Positions 27,401 to 35,662 of a stretch of DNA of 64,000 bases are shown one piece after another (the stretch's first letter is position 1; every line of letters begins with the position of its first letter). The notes beneath the pieces were generated by a model. The model was given only the letters and a program-made list of their open reading frames with translations, did no database searches and was not told the DNA's origin. Position numbers and translations under genes: made by a program. The DNA comes from Planctomycetota bacterium. GTDB taxonomy: Bacteria; Planctomycetota; UBA1135; GCA-002748355. Where the stretch lies: NCBI GenBank assembly GCA_027021385.1, contig JALUUL010000076.1, positions 25,284 through 89,283 on the forward strand, written 5' to 3'.

Positions 27401-29855
27401 GGCCGGGAAGAACCGCGTGTCGCTCCGCGTTCCGGAGGGTTTCCGAGGCGCCTGGCTGCACGCGGTCGGGATGCTCCAGAGCCGCCGCCTTCGCGAGGGA
27501 GGACCAGGGCCCTTCTTCCTGGCCGCGGCCACGGGCATGCCCGTTCCCCGTCCCGAGGACCGCCTGGAGACGCGGCTCGAGGCGCCCGGACGCGCCCTTC
27601 CCGGAACGCGGGTCGTCGCCCGGATCACGGCGCCGGGGGCGAGAAAGGCCCGGATCTTCCTCGTCGACGAGGGCATCCTCCAGCGGACCCTCCATCCCTC
27701 TCCCGATCCCCTTCGACTCTTCCTCGGACCACGCCGGATCGCGGGGCGCGGGGCGGCCGCGGCCGCGGCTCTGCGCTCGGGGCAGCGCTTCCCCGAGGTC
27801 GTCGACCAGGGGGGAGGAAAGGACCAAAACGGCGGCGCGCTTAGGCTCAGGGGGAGCATCAGCCCCAGCATCGAGGCGATCGCCCTGGCCTCGTCCCTCC
27901 TCGACCTGGATGAACGCGGGCGGGGAAGCTGGACCCTCCGCCTCCCGGAGACCGAGGGGGGCTATCGGTGGATGGCCGTCGCCGCCGGTCCGCGGGGGGT
28001 CGGGGCCGCCGCCGGACCCTGCGAGGTGCGCCATCCCCTCGGGGTCCACCTGGAGACCCCCCGCCGTCTCGCCCCCGGGGATCGTTGCCGTCTCGCTCTC
28101 GAGATCCGCGCGCCCGAAGGAGCCTCAGGCCCGGTCGAGATCCGGGCCGCGGGCCGGGGCGGGCTCGTCCTCGAGGGGAAGTCCTCGCTCCGGCTTTCTC
28201 TCCCCTCGACCGGAAGGCTCCCCCTCGGCCTGGAGGTTCGAGCCGGGCCCCGGGAGGGGCTCCAGGCCCTCGTCCTCGAGATCTCCCTCGGGGGGCGCGA
28301 ACGGCGGGTCGAGGCGTCCTTCGAGGTCCGGAGTCCCTCCGCCCACCAGGTCCGGCGCCTGGGCCTGGGCCTTCGGGCGGGCCGCAACGAGGCGCCGATC
28401 CCCGAGGGTTGGATCCGCGAAAGGATGAAGTGCCGGCTCGTCCGCGGGGCTTCCTCCGCGACCCGCCTCCTTCCGGCCCTCCGCGCCCTCACCGGCTATC
28501 CGTACGGCTGCGTCGAGCAGACGAGTTCGAAGGGGCTCGCCCTCCTGCACGCCGGTCCACTCCTCGAGGGGCTCACCGGGGGAGAGGGCGGGGCCCCCCA
28601 CGAGGATCTCGTGCGGCTGGCGATCGACCGGATCTTCGCGATGCAACTTCGGAACGGGGGGCTCTCGACCTGGATCGGTGGGGAATGGATGGACCCCTTC
28701 GGGTCGATCTACGCCCTCTCCTTCCTGCTCGAGGCCGAGGAGAGGGGGTTCGAGCTTCCGGGGCCCGAGCGGGAGGCCCTCGTCGGGGCCGTGCAGGGGT
28801 CCCTGGCGCGGTTGCGGAGTCCGGACCTCCAGGCGATGGCCGTCGCGGTCCTCGCCCGGGCCGGGAGGCCGATGGGGGGCTGGCTCGAACTCTTGAAGGA
28901 CGAGGAACTCGGGCCCGAGGGCCGGGCGCGGCTCGCCCTGGCGCTCGCCCGGGTCGGGCGGGACGGGGAAGCGCGCGCCTTCCTCGAGGGGCTCGGGGCG
29001 GCGGACTGCGCCTCGGTGCCGCGGAGGGGCACGGGTTCCCTGGCCTCCCCCCTGCGGGCGAAGGCCCTGCTCGCCCTCGCGCGGCTCGCCCTAGGGGAAC
29101 GGGACGGAGAGCTGGCCACCCTGATCCGGGACCTCGAGGAGGCCCTTTGCGAACCCGACCGCCTGACGACGCAGGAGCAGGCGGTCCTCCTCTCGGCCCT
29201 CGCCGCCTGGGACCGCGTGAACGGACGGGAGGAGGCCGAGGGCGTCCTCCTCCTGCGCGGGGAGAAGGGGTCCATGAAAATCCCTCCCCGCGTCGAGGTC
29301 GAGGTCGCGCCCCCCGCCGAGGGGCCGCTCGTCTTCGAGGCCACCGCCCCCTGCTGGGTGCTCCTCGAGTTCGAGGGGTTGCGGCGTCTCTCCGCCAAGG
29401 ACCGGAAGGCGGGCGCGGAACTCGCGGAACTCAGGCCGAGGCTGCTTCCGGAGAGGGGGGACCGGGGGAAGGAGGCCGGCCGGGAGACTCCCTGCAAGTC
29501 CGGGGAGAGATACCGTTACGAACTCACCGTCAGGATTAGGAGGAGGGTTCCCGATCCCTGCCTGAGTCTCTTCCTGCCGGGCGGCCTGGAACCCGATTCG
29601 GGACCGCTCCGCTTCGAAACCCTGGATTCGCTCGCGGGACGGCGGAAAAAGATCGAGGCGCGGATCGCGGTCCGGGACGACCGGGTGCTCTGCTTCCCGG
29701 GAACCCTCGCTCCGGGCCGCTACCGGCTCTCGGTTCCGGTCCGGGCGACGATGCCGGGGACCTACGCGCGTCCGGCCCCGCTCCTGGAGGCGATGTACGA
29801 TCCCGGGTCTAGGGCGAGGGGACCGGACCTCCCCCCCCTGGTCGTCGAGGATTGA
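24444..29855 (+). CDS. bacterial alpha-2-macroglobulin family protein with thioester motif
   Basis: 1803 aa from the ATG at 24444 (an ATG at 24402 would add 14 residues). An N-terminal hydrophobic segment (about 9-21, VFLLFVLLVLIF) anchors it or targets it for export. A series of macroglobulin (MG) beta-domains follows. The MG2-like part includes LVQVSSLADGTPLKGALVRLLGR. The bait-region-to-alpha-2-macroglobulin block reads MAVAAGPRGVGAAAGPCEVRHPLGVHLETPRRL in part. The thioester CxEQ is intact as YGCVEQ with Cys at residue 1356. Such proteins are thought to trap foreign proteases in the periplasm or at the surface. The gene is directly followed by PBP1C, the classic yfhM-pbpC arrangement, linking protease trapping to wall repair. 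Confidence 0.93.
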   Translation: MERRFFDVQVFLLFVLLVLIFRSGGPQGFWNPVEAKTGGTELPRLLFGALPPSDLDARGFEALEGTAACRSGGLASLPREARWGPLYLVFDEDRVPEDDLGRPLGGAKLRLEPEVPVRAVWTGKRALALHFPKGLPEDREFLLSVDPDLGRARPLPAPARFRLRTPPLECRGYRLWDSASKGKGKESEGFGLDLEFSMPVEGEALAKALVLRSEKDGRPVSFEVRGDPHTGKKVSRTLRVRLAPGAWPPDSKEACRVELREGLKSAGGSLGLPAPWVERVRFLRELRLVRVAVTSTGIRLRFSHDFPLPETGAFRLEPDLPFLAVRDSWGIELKGDFPPGRVVRLILEQGFPFRGRHRLGRALRRSFLIPDRTPRIEFADVGEILSARARPEVEIRGVNMAEYGLAARRLRERNAVFAAANRLRSAIADQVFGPVRRIRRRVAASRNAVWSDRVDLEELLGARPRGVFELTLTEGTHGRVRARRILQITDLGARFRVLDRAVLVQVSSLADGTPLKGALVRLLGRTNRVLGFGVTGEGGLLEIPYRAARGEGPFLLEVSREGDRAFLDLRNHAARVRGTGLRGRPFLCEGEREAWVYVDQGVVRPGKTVHGCAVVRDLEGRAPYGTEVEVRWIESSGRTRKREVVKLPPSAMLAADLRLLPEDPGGLWRLEIRDLEGRVLGSRTFRVEAFLPDRIAARFLGEPEGRLGGPLAVRVEARWLDGRPADGLRSSLRASLLPLAQGVPGFETYSFRGPGKPERGFLRQVRTRLDPKGRSAFRLALPRGEESVQGARVRLEAEVLAPSGRPLAFGRETLVAAGPGLLGVKVAPRDGGRGLRASLVLVDPKGRPVEGPERVELRLEGRSWSREGDPFRWGSGIRKLRRRVLAQSSFRLAGGRGAVDLEVPDSWRTPPQGTWLAVVARWRFGTVESSLHSTGEGGRRLVLRRIGPAPVPGGEVVLEADCPFPGSLLVTLEDRGFVARRLLEVAAGKNRVSLRVPEGFRGAWLHAVGMLQSRRLREGGPGPFFLAAATGMPVPRPEDRLETRLEAPGRALPGTRVVARITAPGARKARIFLVDEGILQRTLHPSPDPLRLFLGPRRIAGRGAAAAAALRSGQRFPEVVDQGGGKDQNGGALRLRGSISPSIEAIALASSLLDLDERGRGSWTLRLPETEGGYRWMAVAAGPRGVGAAAGPCEVRHPLGVHLETPRRLAPGDRCRLALEIRAPEGASGPVEIRAAGRGGLVLEGKSSLRLSLPSTGRLPLGLEVRAGPREGLQALVLEISLGGRERRVEASFEVRSPSAHQVRRLGLGLRAGRNEAPIPEGWIRERMKCRLVRGASSATRLLPALRALTGYPYGCVEQTSSKGLALLHAGPLLEGLTGGEGGAPHEDLVRLAIDRIFAMQLRNGGLSTWIGGEWMDPFGSIYALSFLLEAEERGFELPGPEREALVGAVQGSLARLRSPDLQAMAVAVLARAGRPMGGWLELLKDEELGPEGRARLALALARVGRDGEARAFLEGLGAADCASVPRRGTGSLASPLRAKALLALARLALGERDGELATLIRDLEEALCEPDRLTTQEQAVLLSALAAWDRVNGREEAEGVLLLRGEKGSMKIPPRVEVEVAPPAEGPLVFEATAPCWVLLEFEGLRRLSAKDRKAGAELAELRPRLLPERGDRGKEAGRETPCKSGERYRYELTVRIRRRVPDPCLSLFLPGGLEPDSGPLRFETLDSLAGRRKKIEARIAVRDDRVLCFPGTLAPGRYRLSVPVRATMPGTYARPAPLLEAMYDPGSRARGPDLPPLVVED

Positions 29856-29856
29856 C

Positions 29857-31773
29857 GTGGGGGAGGGGCCCGGAAGCCGCCGGCGGGGTTCGAGGAGGGG
29901 ACGGCTCCTCGCGGTCCTGGTCCTCGGGTTCGCCGGGGGACTCGTCCTGGAACCCGCCCTCGACCTCCTCTGGCCCCTCCCGGACCTGGAGGGGGGGGCC
30001 GGGTTCAGTCCGGTGATCCGGGCCCGGGGAGGCGAGACCCTGAGGGTCCTGACGAACCGGGACGGAGAGCGCTGCTTTCCCCTTCCGGTCGGAGAGGCCG
30101 GGCCCTGGTTGCCCAGGGCGCTGCTCGCGGCGGAGGACCGGCGGTTCTACGAGCACTCGGGGGTCGACTTCCTCGCCCTCTGCCGGGCGGCCGGCCAGTT
30201 CCTCCTCGCGGGGCGGGTCGTCTCCGGCGCTTCGACCCTCACGATGCAATGCGTCCGGCTTCTCGAACCGAGGCCGCGCACCCTCCTCTCCAAGTTCCTC
30301 GAGATCCTGCGGGCCCGCCAGCTCGAGCGCCGCCTGGACAAGAAGCGGATCCTCCGCCTCTACCTCGAACGCGCGCCTCTGGGGGGGCTTTGCCGGGGAT
30401 TCGAGGCGGCGGCGCGCTACTGGTTCGGGAAGCCCACGGGGCGTCTCGGTCCGGCCGAGGCGGCGACCCTCGTCGGCATGCTGCCCGCTCCGACCCGCCG
30501 GCGTCCGACCCGGCGTCCCGACCTGTGCCGGAAGGCCCGGAACCGGGTCCTCCTCCGGATGGTCGAGCAGGGCTTCCTCGACGAGGAACGGGGGCGCCGG
30601 CTCCGGGCCGCCCCCCTCGGCGCGCGGCCGCATCCCTGGCCCTTCCGGGCCCCGTTCTTCTGCGACCGCGTGGTCGTCTCGAGGTCCCGCCTCGAGGGGG
30701 AGCTGCGGACGAGCCTCGATCTCCCGCTCCAGGAGCGATGCGAGGAATGGCTGGCGCGGAACGCCCCCCCGGTCGACGGGGCCGCCCTCCTGGTTCTCGA
30801 ACGCCGGAGCGGGGCCGTGCGGGTCTGGATCGGCGGACCCGACTGGCGGCGTTCGAAGCTCGACGTCCTCGTCCGACCCCGGATGGTCGGGAGCACCCTC
30901 AAGCCCTTTCTCTTCGCCCTCGCCCGGCGGGAACTCCTGGCCGGCGGGTCCTCCCCCGTCGTGGACCTGCCCGGGCGCTTCGGGAACTGGGAGCCGTCCA
31001 ACTTCGACGACCGCCACGCCGGGCGCCTGCCGGCGGACCGGGCCCTCCGGCTCTCGCGCAATCTCCCGGCCGTCCGCCTCTGCCGCGCCCTCGGGCTCCG
31101 GCGCTTCGTGGGCTTGCTCGAAGCAGAGGGCCTTCGCCTTCCGCGGCCCGGTCCGGGGCTCGATCTCGTCCTCGGCACGGCCTCCTGGTCCCCTCGGGAC
31201 CTGGCCGAGGCCTGGCGGCGCTTCGCGGACCCCAAGGCCCTCCCCGACCTTCCCTGGGCGCATCGGAAGGCCGTCCTGCGCGCCCTCCTCCGCCGGGGCG
31301 GGACGCTCCCCTCGGCTTGCCTGGCCCTCAAGACCGGGACCTCCTCCTGGCGGCGGGATTCCTGGTGCGTCGGGGTCACCCGCGCGCATGTCCTCGTCGC
31401 CTGGTTCGGCCGTCTTTCGGGGGCCCCCGCTCCCTTCCTCGTCGGCGCGGGTCCCGCCGCGGCCTTCTGCCGGGCGGCGGCGGCGATGCTTCCCGAACTC
31501 CGCGCCGGTCTTCCCCTCTTCCGGGACGGGGGCGGTCCCCCCGCGGAGGAGAGGCTGAGCGGACTTGGAGATCGCGGGCGGGACGGAGGGGGCCCCGGAG
31601 GCCGGGGAGGGCGCTCAACGATGACGACCGGGATCCCCGAAGCCGAGCAGGAAGCCGGCGAGCACGAGGAGGAGGGGAAGGCCGAGAGCCAGTACGGTGC
31701 TCCAGGGGAAGGGCCGGGGGCGGTCCCGCTGCGGTTCGAGGACCTGACCCTCGACGACCTCGGCGGGTCTTGA
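29857..31773 (+). CDS. pbpC: penicillin-binding protein 1C (transglycosylase/transpeptidase)
   Basis: 638 aa from GTG at 29857, 1 base after the macroglobulin stop. TM anchor at about residues 13-31. GT51 transglycosylase: AAEDRRFYEHSGVD with the catalytic Glu, GASTLTMQ, and ARQLERRLDKKRILRLYLE. Transpeptidase: STLK with nucleophile Ser346, SRN, and KTGTS from Lys492. The domain order is standard, but the protein lacks the C-terminal BiPBP_C domain of E. coli PBP1C. The last ~50 codons (31615-31773) run antisense across the 3' end of the CobN-like gene and look low-complexity (Gly/Glu-rich), so the functional protein probably ends shortly after residue ~580. Confidence 0.9.
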   Translation: MGEGPGSRRRGSRRGRLLAVLVLGFAGGLVLEPALDLLWPLPDLEGGAGFSPVIRARGGETLRVLTNRDGERCFPLPVGEAGPWLPRALLAAEDRRFYEHSGVDFLALCRAAGQFLLAGRVVSGASTLTMQCVRLLEPRPRTLLSKFLEILRARQLERRLDKKRILRLYLERAPLGGLCRGFEAAARYWFGKPTGRLGPAEAATLVGMLPAPTRRRPTRRPDLCRKARNRVLLRMVEQGFLDEERGRRLRAAPLGARPHPWPFRAPFFCDRVVVSRSRLEGELRTSLDLPLQERCEEWLARNAPPVDGAALLVLERRSGAVRVWIGGPDWRRSKLDVLVRPRMVGSTLKPFLFALARRELLAGGSSPVVDLPGRFGNWEPSNFDDRHAGRLPADRALRLSRNLPAVRLCRALGLRRFVGLLEAEGLRLPRPGPGLDLVLGTASWSPRDLAEAWRRFADPKALPDLPWAHRKAVLRALLRRGGTLPSACLALKTGTSSWRRDSWCVGVTRAHVLVAWFGRLSGAPAPFLVGAGPAAAFCRAAAAMLPELRAGLPLFRDGGGPPAEERLSGLGDRGRDGGGPGGRGGRSTMTTGIPEAEQEAGEHEEEGKAESQYGAPGEGPGAVPLRFEDLTLDDLGGS

Positions 31774-34700
31774 AGTCCGCGCCGGCCTCTCCACGGGTTC
31801 CGGGCCTTTAGGGCGGGCGCTGGCCTCTGCGGTTCCGGGCGTTCCGGCATATTCCCCGACGAAGGCCTTCAGCTTCTCGTTGCCGCCGCCGAGGATCCCC
31901 CCGCTCTCGCCGTGCTCGCGGACCGAGCGGGCGAAGGCCCGGGCCAACTCGCGCACGGTCTCCTCGTCCGCCTTCCAGTAACCCTTGCGGATCGTCTCGA
32001 GCAGGACCTCGGCGATCTCCTGGAACGCGTAGGGGTTCTCGCGCTCGAACCATTCCCGGATTCCGAGCCGCTTCGAGTCCCGGACGAAGACGTCGACGAT
32101 CCGCTCGAAGAGGTCGGCGGAGACCGCGCCGGGCCGCATGATCTTCCAGCCGTAGGCGTTCGAGACGTGCTTCGCGATCAGGTCCGCGCCGGCGTAGCCC
32201 TCGCGCATCATCCCCTCGATCCACTTGCGGTTGAACAGCCGCACGCGGAAGTCCTTGCGCAGCGCGTCCTCGGCCCGCACGAGGCCTGTCCGGTCGGGGT
32301 CGCGCACGTCGGAGAAGAACCACTCCGGTTCCTCGCCGGTCACGTACTTGATCGCCATCGAGAGGCTGCCGCCCTTGTACCAGTCGTACTTGTTGGAGAG
32401 GGGGCTGCGCGTGCGGTCGGACCAGTTCCGGAGCAGGACCTCCGCCCCGTCGAGCTGGCGTTCGAAGGCGGGCCTCGCCTCGGCGCCCCAGAGCCCCTCG
32501 GTGTAGACGTAGCACGAGTGCTCGATGTAGGTCTCCATGAGCTCGGCCCGCGTGTCCCAGTCGCCGGAGCGCTCGACGAGGTAGTAGTAGGAGCCGCCGC
32601 CCATGTCGCCCGGCGCCCGCCCGAAGATCCGCCCGCGCGCGAGCTTCGCGGCCTTCTCCGCCGGGATCCCCCGCGCGGCGAGTTCGCGCCGGATCCGCTC
32701 GCTGTGCCGGCGGACGAAGTTGCGCGGGTCTAAGTCGCCGTGCACGAGGCGGATCGCCTTGTCGAGCAGGCGCATCCGGCTCGGCAGCATGTCCCGGTAG
32801 TAGCCCACGACCGAGAGGAAGACGTCGATCCGCGGGCGGCCGAGTTCCTCGATCGGCACGAGTTCGAGGTCGGCGACGAGGTTGCGCTCGTCCCAGACGG
32901 GCCGGACGCCGAGCGCCCGGAGGATCTGGGCCTCCATGACGCCGTAGTCCTGGAAGGTCGCGAAGGAGTTGAGGGTGAAGGCGATCCGCTTCGGGTAGCG
33001 CCCCTTCCGCTTCTTGAAGTCGGCGAGGAGCCGGTCGACGAGGGCCCTGCCGATCTCCCAGGAGGGCCGGGTCGGGACCTCCTCGGGGTTCAGGAGGTAC
33101 ATGTTGCGGCCGGTTGGGAGGACGGCCGGGTTGCGGTCGGGACTGTTCGAGGGCCCCGGCGGAACGAAGCCTCCGTCGAGGGCCTTCAGCAGGTTGTCGA
33201 TCTCGGCTCCCGCCCCGGCGAAGCCGAGCGCCAATTCCCTCGCGGTCTCGAAGCCCCGCCGGAGCTTTTCCGGCAGCCCTCCTTCCGGCGGTTCGACGCC
33301 CGCAGCTTTCAGGGCGGCCTTCGGGTCGAGCTTCCGGTCGAGGAAGGCGCCGATCGCGGTCTCGGCGGTCCGGCGGAGGTACTTCTCCCGGTCGCCCGGC
33401 GTCAGCGACTCCCCGGCCGGAACCTCGACGATCGCGCCGAGCCCGTCGAGGAAGGGCTTGCGCAGGCAGGTCACGATCCACGGGACGAGGAGTTTCTTCG
33501 GCGGGGGACTGCCGAGGACGTGGAGGCTCACCGGCGTCGTCTCGTTGTGGATCTCGTGCAGGTAGGCGAGCAGACCGCGGACCTGTTCCGGCGAAAGGAG
33601 GCCGCCGTCCTCCGGTTCGAAATGGAGATCCTTCTCGAGGCTGAGGGCGAGGAACTGCTCGGTGATCCTCTTGCGGAACTCCTTCTTCAGCGCCCCTCCC
33701 TCGAGGGTGAACCACTTGTCGATGTCCCCGTGCAGGTTGGCGAGTTCGTCCGAGAGACCGGCCTGGACGCTCGGGGGCACGAGGTGGTCGACGAGGACCG
33801 CGTAGGCCCGCCGGCGGACCGGCGAGGATTCCCCGAGGTTGTTGATGATCCAGGGGTTCACGTTCGGCATCGTCCCGAGCAGCACGTCCGGCCAATCGGC
33901 CTCCGAGAGCCCGGCCGGCTTCGCCGGAAACAGGAACTCGGTCCCGTGCGTGCCGAAATGGACGACGGCATCGGCCCGGAATCCCTCCTGAAGCCAGAAG
34001 TAGGTCGCGAGGTAGTTGTGCGGCGGCGGAATCGTCTTGTCGTGGACCCTCGAGGAATCGTGGGCCTCGCCCTTCAAGGGCTGCGGCAGCAGGACGACGT
34101 TGCCGAGCCGGATCCGGGGGACGACGATGAAGGGCCGCCCGCGGCCGTCGCGCCAGACGAGGAAACGGCCGGGGGGCTCGCCCCACTTCGCGAGGACCTC
34201 CTTCCGGGCGCGCGGCGGCACCTTCGTCTCGAACCAGCGGCGATAGGCCTCGACCGGGATCAGCAGGGCCTCGCCGCTGCGGGCGAGGCGGTCGAGGACT
34301 TCGGGTGCCCAGATCCCGATCTGGCGCCCACGCTCCATCATCCAGGAGACGAGTTCCTCCTCGTCCTTCGGGAGGGGATCGATCCGATACCCCTCGGCCT
34401 TCATCCGGCGGAGCAGGGCGACGAGGCTTTTCGGGCCGTTCAGGTGCATGCCGGTCGCGCTGCCACGCATGAGTTCGCCCTTGCCCATCTCGCGGTCCCA
34501 GTAGATGACCGCGATCCGCTTCTCGGCCTTAGGTTTCCGCCGGAGCCGGATCCAGGCGGCGACGCGGTCCGCGAGGTGGTCGACCCGTTCCGGGATCGGG
34601 ATTTGCGCCTCACCGCCCCCGCCGAGTTCGGTTCCCGAGGCGACGAGGGGTTCGATCGTCCCGAGCGGTTCCTGCGCCGTGAGCTGGAAGGCCATCTCGT

Positions 34701-35592
34701 TGGGGGCGAGACCCTCGACCGACACCTTCCAGTCCCGGATCGCCTGCTTCCTGAAGTAGACGCTCTGGACGTGGAGGGCGCCGAGCTTTGCGCGGAACTC
34801 GACCGACTCTCGCGCATGACAGTCGTGGACGACGACGTCGGGCGCGAAGTCCTCCAGGCGTTTCTCGTAGGCCTTCGAGTAGTCGACGAAGGCGGCGGCG
34901 AGCATACCCCGTTTCTCGAAGGCCCGGATCAGGGCGTCTACGACCGCCCCGGACTGGAAGGAGAGGTGTTTCTCGTGGACCGCGACCGCCACGCGCGGCC
35001 GCCGGTCGAGGTCCGGCATCGAGGAGTGGCGCCAGGCGAGGAAATCCCCGACCTTGTCGAAACGCTCTGGGGCCCTGGGGTGGTGGATCCCGGCGCGGGG
35101 CTGCGGGAGGGGGGGGGGAACCTCGCCGCTCCGCCCGAGGTAGCGGACCGCGAGGTAACGCAGCAGGCGGCCGAGGTTCCCGGCGGGGGGGCCGTAGTAG
35201 GCCTTCGCGCGGGGATCCTTGACGAGGATCCCCTCCCGCGCGAGGTCGGGTAGCCTCCGGCTCGCGAGGCCCGAGAGATCGAGGAAGGCGGTCTCCTTCC
35301 GGCGCTTCCTCGCGTCTCGGATCAGGGCGCGGTAATGATCCCGGTCCTCGGAGCGCACGTGCTGGAGGACGACGAGACCGAAGGAGGCGAAGTCCGCCTT
35401 CTCCTCTTGGATCTCCGCGTCGCCCAGGTAGACCACCTCGAGGTCGAGGCTCGCGGCCTGCTCCTCGAGCGTTTCGAACACCCCGCCGTGGAGTCCGATG
35501 AAGGCGATGCGCGGCCTTCCCGGGGCCTGTCCCTGCAGAGGGGAGAGAACCGGGACCAGCCCGAGGAGCCATCCGAGGAGGATGCGGATCAT
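31615..35592 (-). CDS. exported CobN/HmuS-like tetrapyrrole chelatase family protein
   Basis: 1325 aa. Signal peptide at residues 1-22 (LLGWLLGLVPVLSPLQGQA) and a C-terminal TM helix (WSTVLALGLPLLLVLAGFLLGF), predicting a periplasm-facing, membrane-anchored protein. The body carries CobN/BchH-family signatures: VVHFGTHGTEFLFPAK, LLGTMPNVNPWIINN, AYAVLVDHLVPP, and the C-terminal WSDRTRSPLSNKYDW and KHVSNAYGWKIMRP blocks. Soluble CobN is cytoplasmic and inserts cobalt into corrin with CobS/CobT; none of those is nearby. The export signals instead match HmuS-type proteins of Bacteroidota, which act on heme. The gene lies downstream of the exported repeat protein at 35663-37558. The choice between heme and cobalamin is open. 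Confidence 0.88.
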   Translation of the reverse strand: MIRILLGWLLGLVPVLSPLQGQAPGRPRIAFIGLHGGVFETLEEQAASLDLEVVYLGDAEIQEEKADFASFGLVVLQHVRSEDRDHYRALIRDARKRRKETAFLDLSGLASRRLPDLAREGILVKDPRAKAYYGPPAGNLGRLLRYLAVRYLGRSGEVPPPLPQPRAGIHHPRAPERFDKVGDFLAWRHSSMPDLDRRPRVAVAVHEKHLSFQSGAVVDALIRAFEKRGMLAAAFVDYSKAYEKRLEDFAPDVVVHDCHARESVEFRAKLGALHVQSVYFRKQAIRDWKVSVEGLAPNEMAFQLTAQEPLGTIEPLVASGTELGGGGEAQIPIPERVDHLADRVAAWIRLRRKPKAEKRIAVIYWDREMGKGELMRGSATGMHLNGPKSLVALLRRMKAEGYRIDPLPKDEEELVSWMMERGRQIGIWAPEVLDRLARSGEALLIPVEAYRRWFETKVPPRARKEVLAKWGEPPGRFLVWRDGRGRPFIVVPRIRLGNVVLLPQPLKGEAHDSSRVHDKTIPPPHNYLATYFWLQEGFRADAVVHFGTHGTEFLFPAKPAGLSEADWPDVLLGTMPNVNPWIINNLGESSPVRRRAYAVLVDHLVPPSVQAGLSDELANLHGDIDKWFTLEGGALKKEFRKRITEQFLALSLEKDLHFEPEDGGLLSPEQVRGLLAYLHEIHNETTPVSLHVLGSPPPKKLLVPWIVTCLRKPFLDGLGAIVEVPAGESLTPGDREKYLRRTAETAIGAFLDRKLDPKAALKAAGVEPPEGGLPEKLRRGFETARELALGFAGAGAEIDNLLKALDGGFVPPGPSNSPDRNPAVLPTGRNMYLLNPEEVPTRPSWEIGRALVDRLLADFKKRKGRYPKRIAFTLNSFATFQDYGVMEAQILRALGVRPVWDERNLVADLELVPIEELGRPRIDVFLSVVGYYRDMLPSRMRLLDKAIRLVHGDLDPRNFVRRHSERIRRELAARGIPAEKAAKLARGRIFGRAPGDMGGGSYYYLVERSGDWDTRAELMETYIEHSCYVYTEGLWGAEARPAFERQLDGAEVLLRNWSDRTRSPLSNKYDWYKGGSLSMAIKYVTGEEPEWFFSDVRDPDRTGLVRAEDALRKDFRVRLFNRKWIEGMMREGYAGADLIAKHVSNAYGWKIMRPGAVSADLFERIVDVFVRDSKRLGIREWFERENPYAFQEIAEVLLETIRKGYWKADEETVRELARAFARSVREHGESGGILGGGNEKLKAFVGEYAGTPGTAEASARPKGPEPVERPARTSRPAEVVEGQVLEPQRDRPRPFPWSTVLALGLPLLLVLAGFLLGFGDPGRHR

Positions 35593-35662
35593 GCGAGGGG
35601 ACGATGGGGCCGGCGCGTCCCCGGCGCAAGGACGCGCTGGGGAGCGCCGGCCGCGTCCGGAC

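Noticed and set aside
22683..28049. A stop-free minus-strand frame of nearly 1,800 codons
   Set aside because: It lies antisense to the ABC ATPase, M16 and alpha-2-macroglobulin genes; composition is Pro/Gly/Arg-rich with no domain motif. Such long shadow frames are expected in high-GC coding DNA.
31615..35592. Canonical cytoplasmic CobN of the aerobic cobalamin pathway
   Set aside because: The signal peptide and C-terminal TM helix and the absence of CobS/CobT neighbours argue against it; HmuS-like is preferred.
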